From Promethearchaeota archaeon (GTDB lineage Archaea; Asgardarchaeota; Lokiarchaeia; Sigynarchaeales; SOKP01): a stretch of 25,199 nucleotides of DNA. The stretch covers positions 1 through 25,199 of the forward strand of contig JABXKC010000043.1 of assembly GCA_013375495.1 (NCBI GenBank), read 5' to 3'. Shown here one piece after another: positions 1 to 8,123 of this stretch. Every line of letters begins with the position of its first letter. The first letter of the stretch is position 1. The position numbers and the translations under genes were made by a program. The notes below the pieces were generated by a model. The model made no database searches and had not been told where the DNA came from. It was given only the letters and a program-made list of their open reading frames with translations.

Positions 1-71
1 TAATTTTAAATTCTGGGTTATCAAAGTAATCCTTAACAATCACTATTGATCAAAATAAGGAAGGATCCGAA

Positions 72-1862
72 ATGCACCCTAAATTAGACAGTTCATATCG
101 AATTGAGGAGAGCAAGCGTTGGTTTCAAACATGGTGGCCTGAAAATGTTCCCTACAACACAGATTTTGAAGAAAAATCGTTAAACGAAATTTTAGATGAA
201 CAAGTTGAGAAGTATCCTGACCATAACTTAATTTGGTTTCTTGGTACATGGGTATCTTATAAACAATTTCAAGATTACGTTAAAAGGTTTGCTACAGCTT
301 TAATCGACTTGGGAATTAAAAAGGGAGACGTTGTTGCGATTCATCTTCCAAATTGTATTCAATATGTAGTATCATATTACGCAGTCACAAGGATAGGAGC
401 AATCGCAAGCGGGATTAATCCAAACTACCAACCTATGGAAATATTACATCAAATTGACATTATCAAGCCAAAAATGCTTATTGTGTTAGACGCACTATAT
501 AAATCCTATATAAAACCAATTATTGAAAATACAAGTATAGAAAATGTTGTGTATACGAATCTTGTCGATTTAGTTCAGATGTTTAGCACTAAAAAAGTCC
601 TTGGAAAATTCTTAAAAAAAATTCCTACTGGTAAATGTGATTGTGAAGGAGCAGTTAAATTTAAGGATTTAATGAAAACAGAACCAAGAGATTCAGATAT
701 AAACATAAGTATCGATGTAAAAAATGACGCTGCTACCTATATAATGACGGGAGGTTCGACGGGTTTACCAAAAGCAGCCGTATTAACGCATCTTAACGTA
801 GTATCAAATGCGGAGCAGTGTAGGTTGTGGTTAGGTGGTGAAATGCCGGGTATCGGAAATATTGGGATCCTTCCCTTATTCCACAGCTTCGCTCATACTG
901 TGGTTATGAATACTTCTATAGCTGTTGGAGGTTGGATGATACTCTTTCCTACGCCACCATCTCAAGACGAATTATGCGAACTCATAGAAAAACTTCCATG
1001 CTCCGAAGGATTAATTTACGCTGGAGCAGAGATTTTGTTTATTAAATTAGCGGAATTAAAACATTTGAATAGAAGATATCCAGGTGTAATGGGTAAATTA
1101 AGGTTGTGTATATCGAGCGCGGGACCATTACATAAACAGGTTAGAGACGCTTTTGTAGAGAACACGGGGGGGAGAATTGTTGAAGGCTATGGATTAAGTG
1201 AAGCGAGTCCCGCGGTAAGTGCTGGTAATTTGTTTGGAGAAAGCCCGGTAGGAGTGATAGGTATGCCTTTTCCAGGAACTGGATGGGGAATTTTCCATTC
1301 GGACGATTTTTCGAAAGGACCGATTTGTTTGGGAAACTCAGATGATTCTAATTTTGGGGTTGAAAATTCTGGAGAAATTTGTGTTTACGGTCCTCAAATA
1401 ATGAAATGTTATTTAGATCAACCAGAAGAAACAGCTAATACATTACTACAATATGACGGAAAAACATGGCTTTTAACCGGAGATATCGGATTCATGAATG
1501 AAGATGGAATAATTGAAATAAGAGATCGTAAAAAACAACTTATAAAATTCAAGGGGTTTTCGGTATTTCCAAAAGAAGTAGAAGAACTTTTAATGAAACA
1601 CCCCGATATCTTAGAAGCGGCTGTTTCGGGTTTACCAAGCGACGAATTTGGGGAAGTTATAAAAGCTTGGGTATCGATAAGAGAAGATTCTGATATGTCC
1701 CCAAGATCAATTAAAGAGTGGGCTCTAGAAAATATGGCTCATTATAAAGTTCCTCAACACATTGCCATAGTTGGAGACTTACCAAAAAATATTATAGGAA
1801 AAGTTCAACGGAGAGCACTTCAAATAAACGATCCTATTTGGAAAGAAAAATATGGAGAATAA
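72..1862 (+). CDS. AMP-dependent acyl-CoA synthetase/ligase (paralogue 1)
   Basis: Adenylate-forming (ANL superfamily) ligase of the long-chain fatty-acid-CoA ligase group, 596 residues. Enzymes of this family activate a carboxylic acid with ATP to an acyl-adenylate and transfer it to CoA. Visible motifs: ATP-binding P-loop TGGSTGLPK at about residues 226-234, YGLSEAS at 373-379, TGD at 469-471, the hinge RDRKKQLIK at 484-492 and the C-terminal catalytic-lysine motif GKVQRR at 576-581. There is no signal peptide or membrane segment, so it is cytosolic. The ATG at 72 follows a purine-rich ribosome-binding site (GGAAGGA, 60-66). The next gene is a close paralogue sharing the unusual N-terminal W(F)QxWWP motif and the C-terminal NDP(I/L)WKEKYG. 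It lacks about a dozen residues near position 145 that the paralogue has. The acid substrate cannot be read from sequence; medium- or long-chain fatty acid is a family-based guess. Confidence 0.93.
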   Translation: MHPKLDSSYRIEESKRWFQTWWPENVPYNTDFEEKSLNEILDEQVEKYPDHNLIWFLGTWVSYKQFQDYVKRFATALIDLGIKKGDVVAIHLPNCIQYVVSYYAVTRIGAIASGINPNYQPMEILHQIDIIKPKMLIVLDALYKSYIKPIIENTSIENVVYTNLVDLVQMFSTKKVLGKFLKKIPTGKCDCEGAVKFKDLMKTEPRDSDINISIDVKNDAATYIMTGGSTGLPKAAVLTHLNVVSNAEQCRLWLGGEMPGIGNIGILPLFHSFAHTVVMNTSIAVGGWMILFPTPPSQDELCELIEKLPCSEGLIYAGAEILFIKLAELKHLNRRYPGVMGKLRLCISSAGPLHKQVRDAFVENTGGRIVEGYGLSEASPAVSAGNLFGESPVGVIGMPFPGTGWGIFHSDDFSKGPICLGNSDDSNFGVENSGEICVYGPQIMKCYLDQPEETANTLLQYDGKTWLLTGDIGFMNEDGIIEIRDRKKQLIKFKGFSVFPKEVEELLMKHPDILEAAVSGLPSDEFGEVIKAWVSIREDSDMSPRSIKEWALENMAHYKVPQHIAIVGDLPKNIIGKVQRRALQINDPIWKEKYGE

Positions 1863-2044
1863 AATTAACCTTCTCAATTTCTTTATTTTTTAAATCTTTT
1901 AATTGTAAAATAAGTTTATTAACTGTTTCTAGAAAGAAAATCCTTGCCTTGGAATGAGCTAGGTAAATTAATTTTTAATTTCTAGAATAACGAAAATAAA
2001 ATAGTATGATGCATTAAAAAATTTAAAACAATTTATATAACAAC

Positions 2045-2061
2045 GAGAGTGAAAAAAAATA
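2045..2061 (+). promoter_or_regulatory. Ribosome-binding site followed by an ATA in the start position
   Basis: GAGAGTG (2045-2051) followed by seven A and then ATA at 2059-2061. The V4R gene at 20446 has exactly the same leader (GAGAGTG at 20432-20438, seven A) but ends in ATG. The ATA therefore sits precisely where an initiation codon is expected. The reading frame is open from here into the ligase and is closed immediately upstream by the TGA at 2050-2052, which lies within the ribosome-binding site. Confidence 0.7.
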
Positions 2062-3888
2062 CCTATTATAAAAGAAGATACCTACCAAGTAAATGAAAAC
2101 AAGATATGGTTTCAGAAGTGGTGGCCGGATGGCGTTCCAAAAAATGTTACATTTGAAGAAAAAACGATAAATCAATTTTTAGATGCTCAAGTGGAAAAAT
2201 ATAGTGATCAGAATTTTATCTGGTTTTTGGAGACATGGGTTACATATCGTCAATTCCACGATTATGTTTTAAGCTTTGCAACGGCTCTTCACGACCTAGG
2301 TGTTAAAAAAGGCGACGTAGTAGCTATGCTTATGGGAAATTGCATCCAATATGTAGTTTCTTACTTCGCAATTACTAGACTAGGAGCAATCGCATCGGGA
2401 ATTAATCCTACATATAAGCCATTAGAGATATTGCACCAATTAGACATAACAAACGCTAAATTTTTAATTGCTTACGATGCCTTCTTTGATGAAAAAAGTA
2501 AGTCTAGGATAAAGAAAAATTTACCTTACATTGGTGAAATTCTCGGTAAAAGTCCCGTTGAAAAAGTCATATATACTAATCTTGCGGATTTAGCTCATGG
2601 TTTAGGCTTTAAACGAGCATTAGGAAAGAAGCTAGGAATAATTCCTAAGGGAAAAGTTACCATTCCAGGGGCAGTTAATTTTATGGATTTATTAGATACC
2701 AAACCAAATGTTCCTGAAGTTGAAATCGATGTTAAAACACATCCAGTTACCTATATTATGACGGGGGGGACAACGGGCTTACCAAAGGCTGCCGTATTAA
2801 CGCATTTTAATGCTGTTTCTAACGCGGAGCAAGGTAAATATTGGCTTGGTGGTGAAAAACCAGGAATAGGAAGTGTAGGAGTTCTTCCATTTTTTCACAG
2901 TTTTGCTCATACAATAGTTATGAACGCAACAATTGCTTTTGGAGGATGGATAATGGTGTTTCCAACGCCTCCACCTACAGAAGAATTACTAGAACACATT
3001 GAAGAGTTACCTGCCCCTGAAGGTTTAGTTTATGCCGGAGCTGAAATCTTGTTTAAACGACTAGCAGATTTTCCAGATATAAAAGGAAAATATCCAGGAG
3101 TAATGGGTAAATTAAAATTATGTGCGTCTGGAGCTGGACCCCTTCATCGACCGGTGCGAGATGCTTTTGTAGAAAACACAGGAGGAAATATTGTAGAAGG
3201 TTATGGCTTAACAGAAACCTCGCCTCTTGTTAGTGCAGGCAATCTCTTTGGTGAAAGTCCAATAGGCGTTATTGGATTACCTGTACCAGGCACAGAATGG
3301 GGAATTTGGCCCGCTGATAATTTTGATGATGGACCCATTTGCTTAGGAAACCCGAACGATAAAAATTTTGGAGAAGAACATACTGGTGAAATTTGCACAC
3401 ATGGTCCTCAAATTATGTACGAATATCTCAATCAACCTGAAGAAACAAGCGACACGATTAAAAAATACGATGGTAAATTATGGTTATTGACTGGAGATAT
3501 CGGATTTATGAATGAGGATGGCACTATCGAAATAAGAGATCGCAAGAAGCAATTAATTAAAGTAGCTGGGCATTCTGTATTTCCAAAAGAAGTTGAATCG
3601 ATGTTAATGAAGCACGAAGCCGTATCAGAGGCTGCTGTTTCGGGTTTACCGGACCCAGCAGGAAAAGTTGGAGAAGTAACAAAAGCGTGGGTTGAATTAA
3701 AGCCCGAATATGTTGGAAAGATCACTGAAGAAGAATTAATAGCATGGACTCAAGAAAACTTGACAAAATGGAAGTGTCCAGCAATGATCGAGTTCATCCA
3801 AGAAGTTCCAAAAAATATTTTAGGAAAAGTACAACGTAGAATACTTCAAATTAACGATCCTCTCTGGAAAGAGAAGTACGGTAAATAA
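2059..3888 (+). CDS. AMP-dependent acyl-CoA synthetase/ligase (paralogue 2), apparent ATA start
   Basis: Second adenylate-forming acyl-CoA ligase, a clear tandem duplicate of the gene before it, with TGGTTGLPK P-loop, YGLTETS, TGD, RDRKKQLIK hinge and GKVQRR catalytic-lysine motif. The first canonical start codon is a GTG at 2191, but translation of 2059-2190 continues the paralogue's N-terminus without a gap. KIWFQKWWP aligns with KRWFQTWWP, and the codon at 2059 aligns with the paralogue's Met1 exactly 17 residues before the shared WF. I therefore place the start at 2059, giving 609 residues, with ATA in the start position. If ATA cannot initiate, either the base is an assembly error for ATG or the protein starts at 2191 and lacks about 44 conserved residues. 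A T-rich tract follows the gene. Substrate unknown; it may differ from paralogue 1, since the A8 region reads VAGHS rather than FKGFS. Confidence 0.9.
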   Translation: MPIIKEDTYQVNENKIWFQKWWPDGVPKNVTFEEKTINQFLDAQVEKYSDQNFIWFLETWVTYRQFHDYVLSFATALHDLGVKKGDVVAMLMGNCIQYVVSYFAITRLGAIASGINPTYKPLEILHQLDITNAKFLIAYDAFFDEKSKSRIKKNLPYIGEILGKSPVEKVIYTNLADLAHGLGFKRALGKKLGIIPKGKVTIPGAVNFMDLLDTKPNVPEVEIDVKTHPVTYIMTGGTTGLPKAAVLTHFNAVSNAEQGKYWLGGEKPGIGSVGVLPFFHSFAHTIVMNATIAFGGWIMVFPTPPPTEELLEHIEELPAPEGLVYAGAEILFKRLADFPDIKGKYPGVMGKLKLCASGAGPLHRPVRDAFVENTGGNIVEGYGLTETSPLVSAGNLFGESPIGVIGLPVPGTEWGIWPADNFDDGPICLGNPNDKNFGEEHTGEICTHGPQIMYEYLNQPEETSDTIKKYDGKLWLLTGDIGFMNEDGTIEIRDRKKQLIKVAGHSVFPKEVESMLMKHEAVSEAAVSGLPDPAGKVGEVTKAWVELKPEYVGKITEEELIAWTQENLTKWKCPAMIEFIQEVPKNILGKVQRRILQINDPLWKEKYGK

Positions 3889-3916
3889 GAACTTAATTAA
3901 GTAATTCTAACATTAA

Positions 3917-3947
3917 TATTTTTATTTTTTTTCTTTATTTTTTTTCT
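3917..3947 (+). terminator. T-rich transcription terminator after the acyl-CoA ligase pair
   Basis: A run of about 31 bases that is almost entirely T (longest runs eight T, interrupted by single A or C) begins 29 bases after the ligase stop codon. Oligo-T tracts in the non-template strand are the usual archaeal termination signal. No stable hairpin precedes it. Confidence 0.55.
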
Positions 3948-4093
3948 TAAGATAAAGTCTAATTAATTTTCTTTAAGTTATACAATTTTTATAACAGTTT
4001 AATAAAATAGATTAAAAATTCTATTTGATTAGAATATAAATTATTAAAAATATACATTTTTTTTATTAAAATAATACTGATCAATTTTGAGGA

Positions 4094-4972
4094 TTGTTAG
4101 AAATTACTGAATTAACCATCTACATTTTGGAAAAGGTTATCCACGAAATAGCTCCAGAACTGTTCAATGTCTACAATATTAGAGAAGACGAATCTGAAGA
4201 ACAGCAAATTAAGACTGGACAACTTCACGAAAATCGCATTTTAGGAATAATGCTAAAGTTCTATTTTGAAGGTATAAAAAAGGTAACTACGAGAGACGTA
4301 GAATTAGAGTATAAAAAATTCTATAAGGATATCGCTCGTTCTACCGTATCAACTTACTTGAACATATTAAAAAAAGAAGGTACCTTATCTAAAGAAAGAG
4401 ATGGAAGATTAGTTTATTATATTTTTTTTGAAGATCCTCCTGATAATATTAGTCCATTTTGGTTCACCAGATTGTTTTGTGTTGATCCAGCGTACTTTTA
4501 TAGAGCTATTTATTTTTCGAGTTTATACTCTATAGCAGACATCATAATTAAAAAACACATGAAAAAAGGTAATTTCGATGAGATTGTCGATTGTTTTAGA
4601 TACTTAACGGGTATAATTATTTTATATATTCTTAAAAATCGAAGCTCAAAATGTATTTTGTGTCAGTTTGGTAAGCAGGAAAGATATATTGATCTTTTAG
4701 AGGCAATAGATTCTTCAATTAAGGATAGAACGGATGTATTGCCAAGCGAACTTCAGGAAATTTTAATCAAAAAATACGCTGAAATCCCGAATTTCGGAGG
4801 GTATCATTTTGAAGATAATAATAAAGAAATTGAAATGATTGAAAATCTAATTAGCTTGGCAAATCAATACAAAAAAGACATGGAATTTCAAACGATGGTT
4901 TTAAATCGGAGAATTAATACACAAGCATCAGAAAAAGTTAAGGAAGAAAATAGGCAGCCAAGTTCTTTCTAA
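4094..4972 (+). CDS. Winged-helix transcriptional regulator with extra C-terminal domain
   Basis: A 292-residue protein with a winged helix-turn-helix at about residues 48-112. The recognition helix region reads STVSTYLNILKKEGTLSKE, followed by a wing strand GRLVYYIFF, as in ArsR/PadR-like archaeal regulators. The C-terminal ~180 residues are mostly helical, contain a CxxC pair (CILC, about residues 191-194) and end in a charged, probably disordered tail. I do not recognise that domain. It lies 205 bases after the acyl-CoA ligase pair on the same strand and is separated from it by a T-rich terminator, so it is probably transcribed separately. Regulation of the ligases is a guess from position only. 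The start is uncertain: TTG at 4094 is the only canonical codon at this end and lies just 1 base after GAGG (4089-4092), too close for normal ribosome binding. A leaderless transcript or a non-canonical start a few codons later is possible. Confidence 0.8.
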   Translation: MLEITELTIYILEKVIHEIAPELFNVYNIREDESEEQQIKTGQLHENRILGIMLKFYFEGIKKVTTRDVELEYKKFYKDIARSTVSTYLNILKKEGTLSKERDGRLVYYIFFEDPPDNISPFWFTRLFCVDPAYFYRAIYFSSLYSIADIIIKKHMKKGNFDEIVDCFRYLTGIIILYILKNRSSKCILCQFGKQERYIDLLEAIDSSIKDRTDVLPSELQEILIKKYAEIPNFGGYHFEDNNKEIEMIENLISLANQYKKDMEFQTMVLNRRINTQASEKVKEENRQPSSF

Positions 4973-5038
4973 AGAATCTACGATAAAACATTCTTTTTAT
5001 AAATATTTTTAAAAATTAGATGTAAATCTGAAGTGAGT

Positions 5039-5563
5039 TTATCTAGAATCATCAAGCATTAGACTTGTTAACGCCTCAAAAGCCTTCTCGATGTTTTCTC
5101 CAGTTTTAGAGCTTGTTTCAATAAAACCATTAACATTTCTTGATTTCGCAATTTTTATTGCATCTGCAGAAGATACTTCTCTATTCTCTACTAAATCTGC
5201 TTTGCCACCAACCACTATTATAGGAAATATATCTTCTGCCCTAATTTCTTTCCTAATAACACTTAACCAATCGTCGATATGAGCGATCGATGAGTAATTT
5301 GTGATATCGTATAAAAATAGACCACCCCGAGCACCTCTAACATAAGTTGGAAGTAAAAACCTAAATCTCTCTTCTCCCCCAAAATCCCATATCTGGAGCT
5401 TTACTTTTTGACTGTTAACAGAAAGGCTTTTAACTTCGAAATCCACTCCGATAGTCATTGTTTGGTCCGATACAAATAAATTTGTCAAAAATCTCTGAGT
5501 AAGGGTTGTTTTCCCGCAACCTGCATCTCCAAAAATGATGATTTTAAATGTAGCGTCGTACAT
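5039..5563 (-). CDS. Ras/Rab-like small GTPase with altered G3 and G4 motifs
   Basis: A 174-residue single-domain small GTPase. G1 is GDAGCGKT at 12-19. G3 is WDFGGEE, with Asp60 kept but Glu64 where Ras and Rab have the catalytic Gln61. G4 is GGKAD at 119-123, where the usual Asn of NKxD is Gly. G5 is TSSKTG. The following RFRFLLPTYVRGA resembles Rab switch II. The C-terminus has no cysteine for prenylation and no membrane segment, so membrane attachment would need a partner. The ATG at 5563 is preceded at some distance by GGAGG and by a TATA-like element. It is transcribed divergently from the glycoside-hydrolase-like gene, with 260 bases between. The Gln-to-Glu change suggests slow or altered hydrolysis, and loss of the G4 Asn suggests altered nucleotide affinity. 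Both are inferences from Ras biochemistry. Confidence 0.93.
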   Translation of the reverse strand: MYDATFKIIIFGDAGCGKTTLTQRFLTNLFVSDQTMTIGVDFEVKSLSVNSQKVKLQIWDFGGEERFRFLLPTYVRGARGGLFLYDITNYSSIAHIDDWLSVIRKEIRAEDIFPIIVVGGKADLVENREVSSADAIKIAKSRNVNGFIETSSKTGENIEKAFEALTSLMLDDSR

Positions 5564-5823
5564 TTTCGTTCAATATTCCTCCAAGCATGAATTTAAATCT
5601 TTTTTTTTTGTCTACTTTTATAAATTAATGGGTTAAGTATGTATTTTAATTTGATTTCAATTATAAATAATGGTCTTAGAATATATAAATGTTTAAATGT
5701 ATGTATTATTAAAAATTCTAATAGTCTTATAAATTAACTAAAAGAATTGTTTTAAAAAATTATCGAATTTCTGTTATTGAATTCTTCGATTTAATTACTA
5801 ATTATTGTCAATATTGATACAAT
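5564..5823. promoter_or_regulatory. Divergent intergenic region with TATA-like box for the GTPase
   Basis: The largest gap between genes in the window (260 bases), very AT-rich, between two divergent genes. A palindromic TTTATAAA lies at 5617-5624, 54-61 bases upstream of the GTPase start on the minus strand, which would leave a leader of about 27 bases containing the GGAGG ribosome-binding site. The plus-strand gene at 5824 has no visible ribosome-binding site. No RNA gene or small conserved coding sequence is apparent. Confidence 0.4.
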
Positions 5824-7125
5824 ATGCAAAACAATTTTGGTTGGTCAGAAATTTTTAAGTTAGATTCAGATAAGGTTAGGACTTTAACATTAGCATTTGG
5901 TGTGAAAAATATATATGCCATGGGATTGATGCCAGTTAGAGGTCCTAAAGGTTTTAGGAAACTAGATTACGAGTTTACCGAAAAAAGATTGAATGTTATT
6001 GAAATTATGGACAAATTGGAGAAACATCATTTCAATGTTTTTGGACTTGTTATTAAAGATACGGATGGAGCTTGTGTTTGGGATACAAGAGTTGGGTGGA
6101 ATCCTGTTGGGAGAGATATATTAGGAGAATTTTGCGAAGCTGGTAAAGATAGAAATATAAAGATAATGGTATCTTTTACGAGTATGAACGATGCGTACCA
6201 AGGAGTAATTCATCCTGAGAGAGTGAGTACACATGGAAAATCTGGGAAAAAATCAAATGTAAAATATAGGAAAGGGGACATTTCAACCCATGAAGAGGGT
6301 GAGATGAGGATCGATCTACCCGAAGGTGTTTCTCTTAAAAAATACCAAGAAAAAATACCTTTCCTAACTGATAAAGTTGATATGCAACTAGGTAAATCAA
6401 GAGGATCGAGAGGAAAAGGATATATACCTTCAACTAGTTTTATGTGTCCTAATAGTAAACATGTAGATTATCTTCTAGACCTAACAAAAGAAGTCGTTAA
6501 AAACTATTCGGTGAGTGGATTTTTCGCCGATTATATTAGATATGATGGAGCTTTTACTGATTTGTGTTGTTGCGATCTTTGTATAGAGAAATTTAGCCAA
6601 GATTTTGGACATAAAGCCAAAACATTAAAAAGTCGCGAATGGTACCAATTTAAATCAGATACGATAGCAAGATACGCCCAAAAGCTTCAAACCGTTATAA
6701 AGAAGACAAATAAAGAATGTACTTCAGGATGGTTTTGTCTTCCTGGTCCTAAAAAGATGCTCTCTCTAAAAAGATTAGGACAAGATTGGCAAAAGTTATC
6801 TTCAATTTTAGATGTCGCATCACCTATGGAATATCCCTATTTAATGGGAACGCGAGACGATGGGTGGTATTGGGGAAAAGTAGGTGATTTTTTCTATTGG
6901 TATTTTATGAGGAATATGAAGAAAAGAATTCACGAATTTAAAAGCCCTGTGTTAGCGGTAACAAATTCGGTTGAATGTAATTCAAAAGAAATGCTGAAAC
7001 AAATGAAAGGGTTTAATTTTGGTCTAGGTATTGCGGTTTTTAAATATTTTGGAACTTCTGACGCTCAATGGATTGCATTAAAAGAATACGCAGAAAAAGA
7101 AATTGGTTTAGAAAATTTGAAATAA
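5824..7125 (+). CDS. Putative glycoside-hydrolase-like TIM-barrel protein (GHL family)
   Basis: A 433-residue protein resembling the hypothetical glycosyl hydrolase (GHL6/GHL10-like) group. Typical features are MCPNS at 207-211, followed by a helix and FFADYIRYDG at 233-242, a barrel strand ending in acidic residues. A Cys-rich loop CCCDLC at 248-253 is followed by xxKF; CxxC loops of this kind occur in GHL6-like proteins. A further aromatic stretch rich in Trp and Tyr (about 345-370) may line a carbohydrate site. There is no signal peptide or membrane segment, so any activity would be inside the cell, unlike most secreted polysaccharide hydrolases. Substrate and reaction are unknown. The gene is alone on the plus strand and its stop lies 2 bases from the end of the convergent tag gene. 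The start ATG has no clear ribosome-binding site, suggesting a leaderless transcript. Confidence 0.7.
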   Translation: MQNNFGWSEIFKLDSDKVRTLTLAFGVKNIYAMGLMPVRGPKGFRKLDYEFTEKRLNVIEIMDKLEKHHFNVFGLVIKDTDGACVWDTRVGWNPVGRDILGEFCEAGKDRNIKIMVSFTSMNDAYQGVIHPERVSTHGKSGKKSNVKYRKGDISTHEEGEMRIDLPEGVSLKKYQEKIPFLTDKVDMQLGKSRGSRGKGYIPSTSFMCPNSKHVDYLLDLTKEVVKNYSVSGFFADYIRYDGAFTDLCCCDLCIEKFSQDFGHKAKTLKSREWYQFKSDTIARYAQKLQTVIKKTNKECTSGWFCLPGPKKMLSLKRLGQDWQKLSSILDVASPMEYPYLMGTRDDGWYWGKVGDFFYWYFMRNMKKRIHEFKSPVLAVTNSVECNSKEMLKQMKGFNFGLGIAVFKYFGTSDAQWIALKEYAEKEIGLENLK

Positions 7126-7127
7126 AA

Positions 7128-7700
7128 CTAGAGTGAATTAACCAATTCACCATATCGATAGCAATCAGTTGTATGATCATTTACAACTCCAATTGCTTGT
7201 AAAAAAGCGTATATTATAGTCGTTCCAATAAATTTAAATCCTCTTTTTTTCATATCTTTACTAATTTTATCAGAAAGAGCAGAATTTGGTGGTATTTCTT
7301 CTAACTTTTTCCATGAATTAAGATTTACTTTATTGTTGACAAAACCCCAAATATAATTATTAAAAGAACCTAAATCTTTTTGAACCTTGACAAAAGACTT
7401 AGCGTTTGTGATTACTGATTGAATTTTTAAGCGATTTCGAATTATCCCTTCGTTTTGCATTAATTCCTCAATTTTCTTCTCACTGTATTTCGTGATTTTA
7501 TTGTAATCAAAATTATCAAAAGCCTCTCTGAAATTGTCTCTTTTATGAAGTACTGTATTCCAACTTAAACCAGCTTGCATACCTTCTAGTATTAAGAGTT
7601 CGTAAAGTATTCTGTCATCATGTTGAGGAGTTCCCCACTCTTTATCGTGATATTCCCTCATTAGATCATTATGATCTGCCCATTTGCATCTATTCACCAT
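7128..7700 (-). CDS. tag: DNA-3-methyladenine glycosylase I
   Basis: A 190-residue Tag-family protein that excises 3-methyladenine from alkylated DNA, the first step of base excision repair. The four zinc ligands of the family are present: Cys5, His18, His176 and Cys180, one residue offset from E. coli Cys4, His17, His175 and Cys179. Conserved blocks include RCKWA, YHDKEWG, FELLxLExxQAGLSW-like sequence at about 32-48, and the C-terminal NDHTTDC. I chose the ATG at 7700 because GGAG lies 8-9 bases before it and the protein then begins MVNRC like E. coli MERC. A TTG five codons upstream (7715) overlaps that ribosome-binding site and is unlikely. It is the last gene of a minus-strand cluster with the Lin0512 and GYD genes. 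No alkA or ogt neighbour is present. Confidence 0.95.
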   Translation of the reverse strand: MVNRCKWADHNDLMREYHDKEWGTPQHDDRILYELLILEGMQAGLSWNTVLHKRDNFREAFDNFDYNKITKYSEKKIEELMQNEGIIRNRLKIQSVITNAKSFVKVQKDLGSFNNYIWGFVNNKVNLNSWKKLEEIPPNSALSDKISKDMKKRGFKFIGTTIIYAFLQAIGVVNDHTTDCYRYGELVNSL

Positions 7701-7737
7701 TATGTATAGCTCCAATATAATTTTAGTTCTAATAATA

Positions 7738-8106
7738 TCATCTAATTGATACTGTTAGAGCCGCGTTACACACTATTATTTTATCAGAAGAATCTCCTAA
7801 CTCTTTAATTATTATTCCTTTAGCAACTAATCCTCCTTTTTCTATCTCAATTGATTTTTTACCAAATGGAATGGCTTTTAATACTTTTTCTTCTTTGATG
7901 TTATCGGGATAAGGGGCTCCAATTTTTACATGAACACTCATTTTTTGAAGGTCATTTGGTTCTTTTAAACCACAAATCTCTAATAAACCAGTTAGGCAGT
8001 TATTTGAGATAGCGTTCTTAATGGCCTTAATTGCAGCATTAGTACAATCATCGTTATGTCCATGTTGATCTACGCCTGATCCTATTTGCACTATAAACCT
8101 ACTCAT
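7738..8106 (-). CDS. Lin0512 family protein, function unknown
   Basis: A 122-residue protein matching the Lin0512 family. It starts SRFIVQIGSGVDQHG, then has a helix TNAAIKAIKNAI, a central MSVHVKIGAPYPDNI strand-turn, IPFGKK, GGLVAKG and a final strand IIVCNAALTVSI. The family's signature GxGVDxHG near the N-terminus is present, although it has no assigned reaction that I know of. The start could be ATG at 8106 or GTG at 8118. I prefer the ATG because GAAGTGG lies 8 bases before it and the family begins directly with the RFIVEIG strand. The upstream GYD gene ends 17 bases before this start, and tag begins 37 bases after the stop, so the three genes are probably co-transcribed. Confidence 0.85.
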   Translation of the reverse strand: MSRFIVQIGSGVDQHGHNDDCTNAAIKAIKNAISNNCLTGLLEICGLKEPNDLQKMSVHVKIGAPYPDNIKEEKVLKAIPFGKKSIEIEKGGLVAKGIIIKELGDSSDKIIVCNAALTVSIR

Positions 8107-8123
8107 AATGGAAACCACTTCTT

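Noticed and set aside
3201..3725. Two minus-strand open frames (3201-3398 and 3432-3725) inside the second acyl-CoA ligase
   Set aside because: They lie antisense to strongly conserved ligase coding sequence and have no family features.
2191..3888. GTG at 2191 as the start of the second ligase
   Set aside because: Coding that aligns with the paralogue continues 44 codons upstream to an ideally spaced ribosome-binding site.
46..4084. Shared TGATCA palindromes upstream of the first ligase (TTGATCAA, 46-53) and of the regulator (CTGATCAA, 4077-4084)
   Set aside because: A six-base palindrome is expected by chance at this AT content, and none lies before the second ligase.
7701..7715. TTG at 7715 as the start of tag
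   Set aside because: This codon overlaps the GGAG ribosome-binding site of the ATG at 7700, and the family starts at the MxxRC position.
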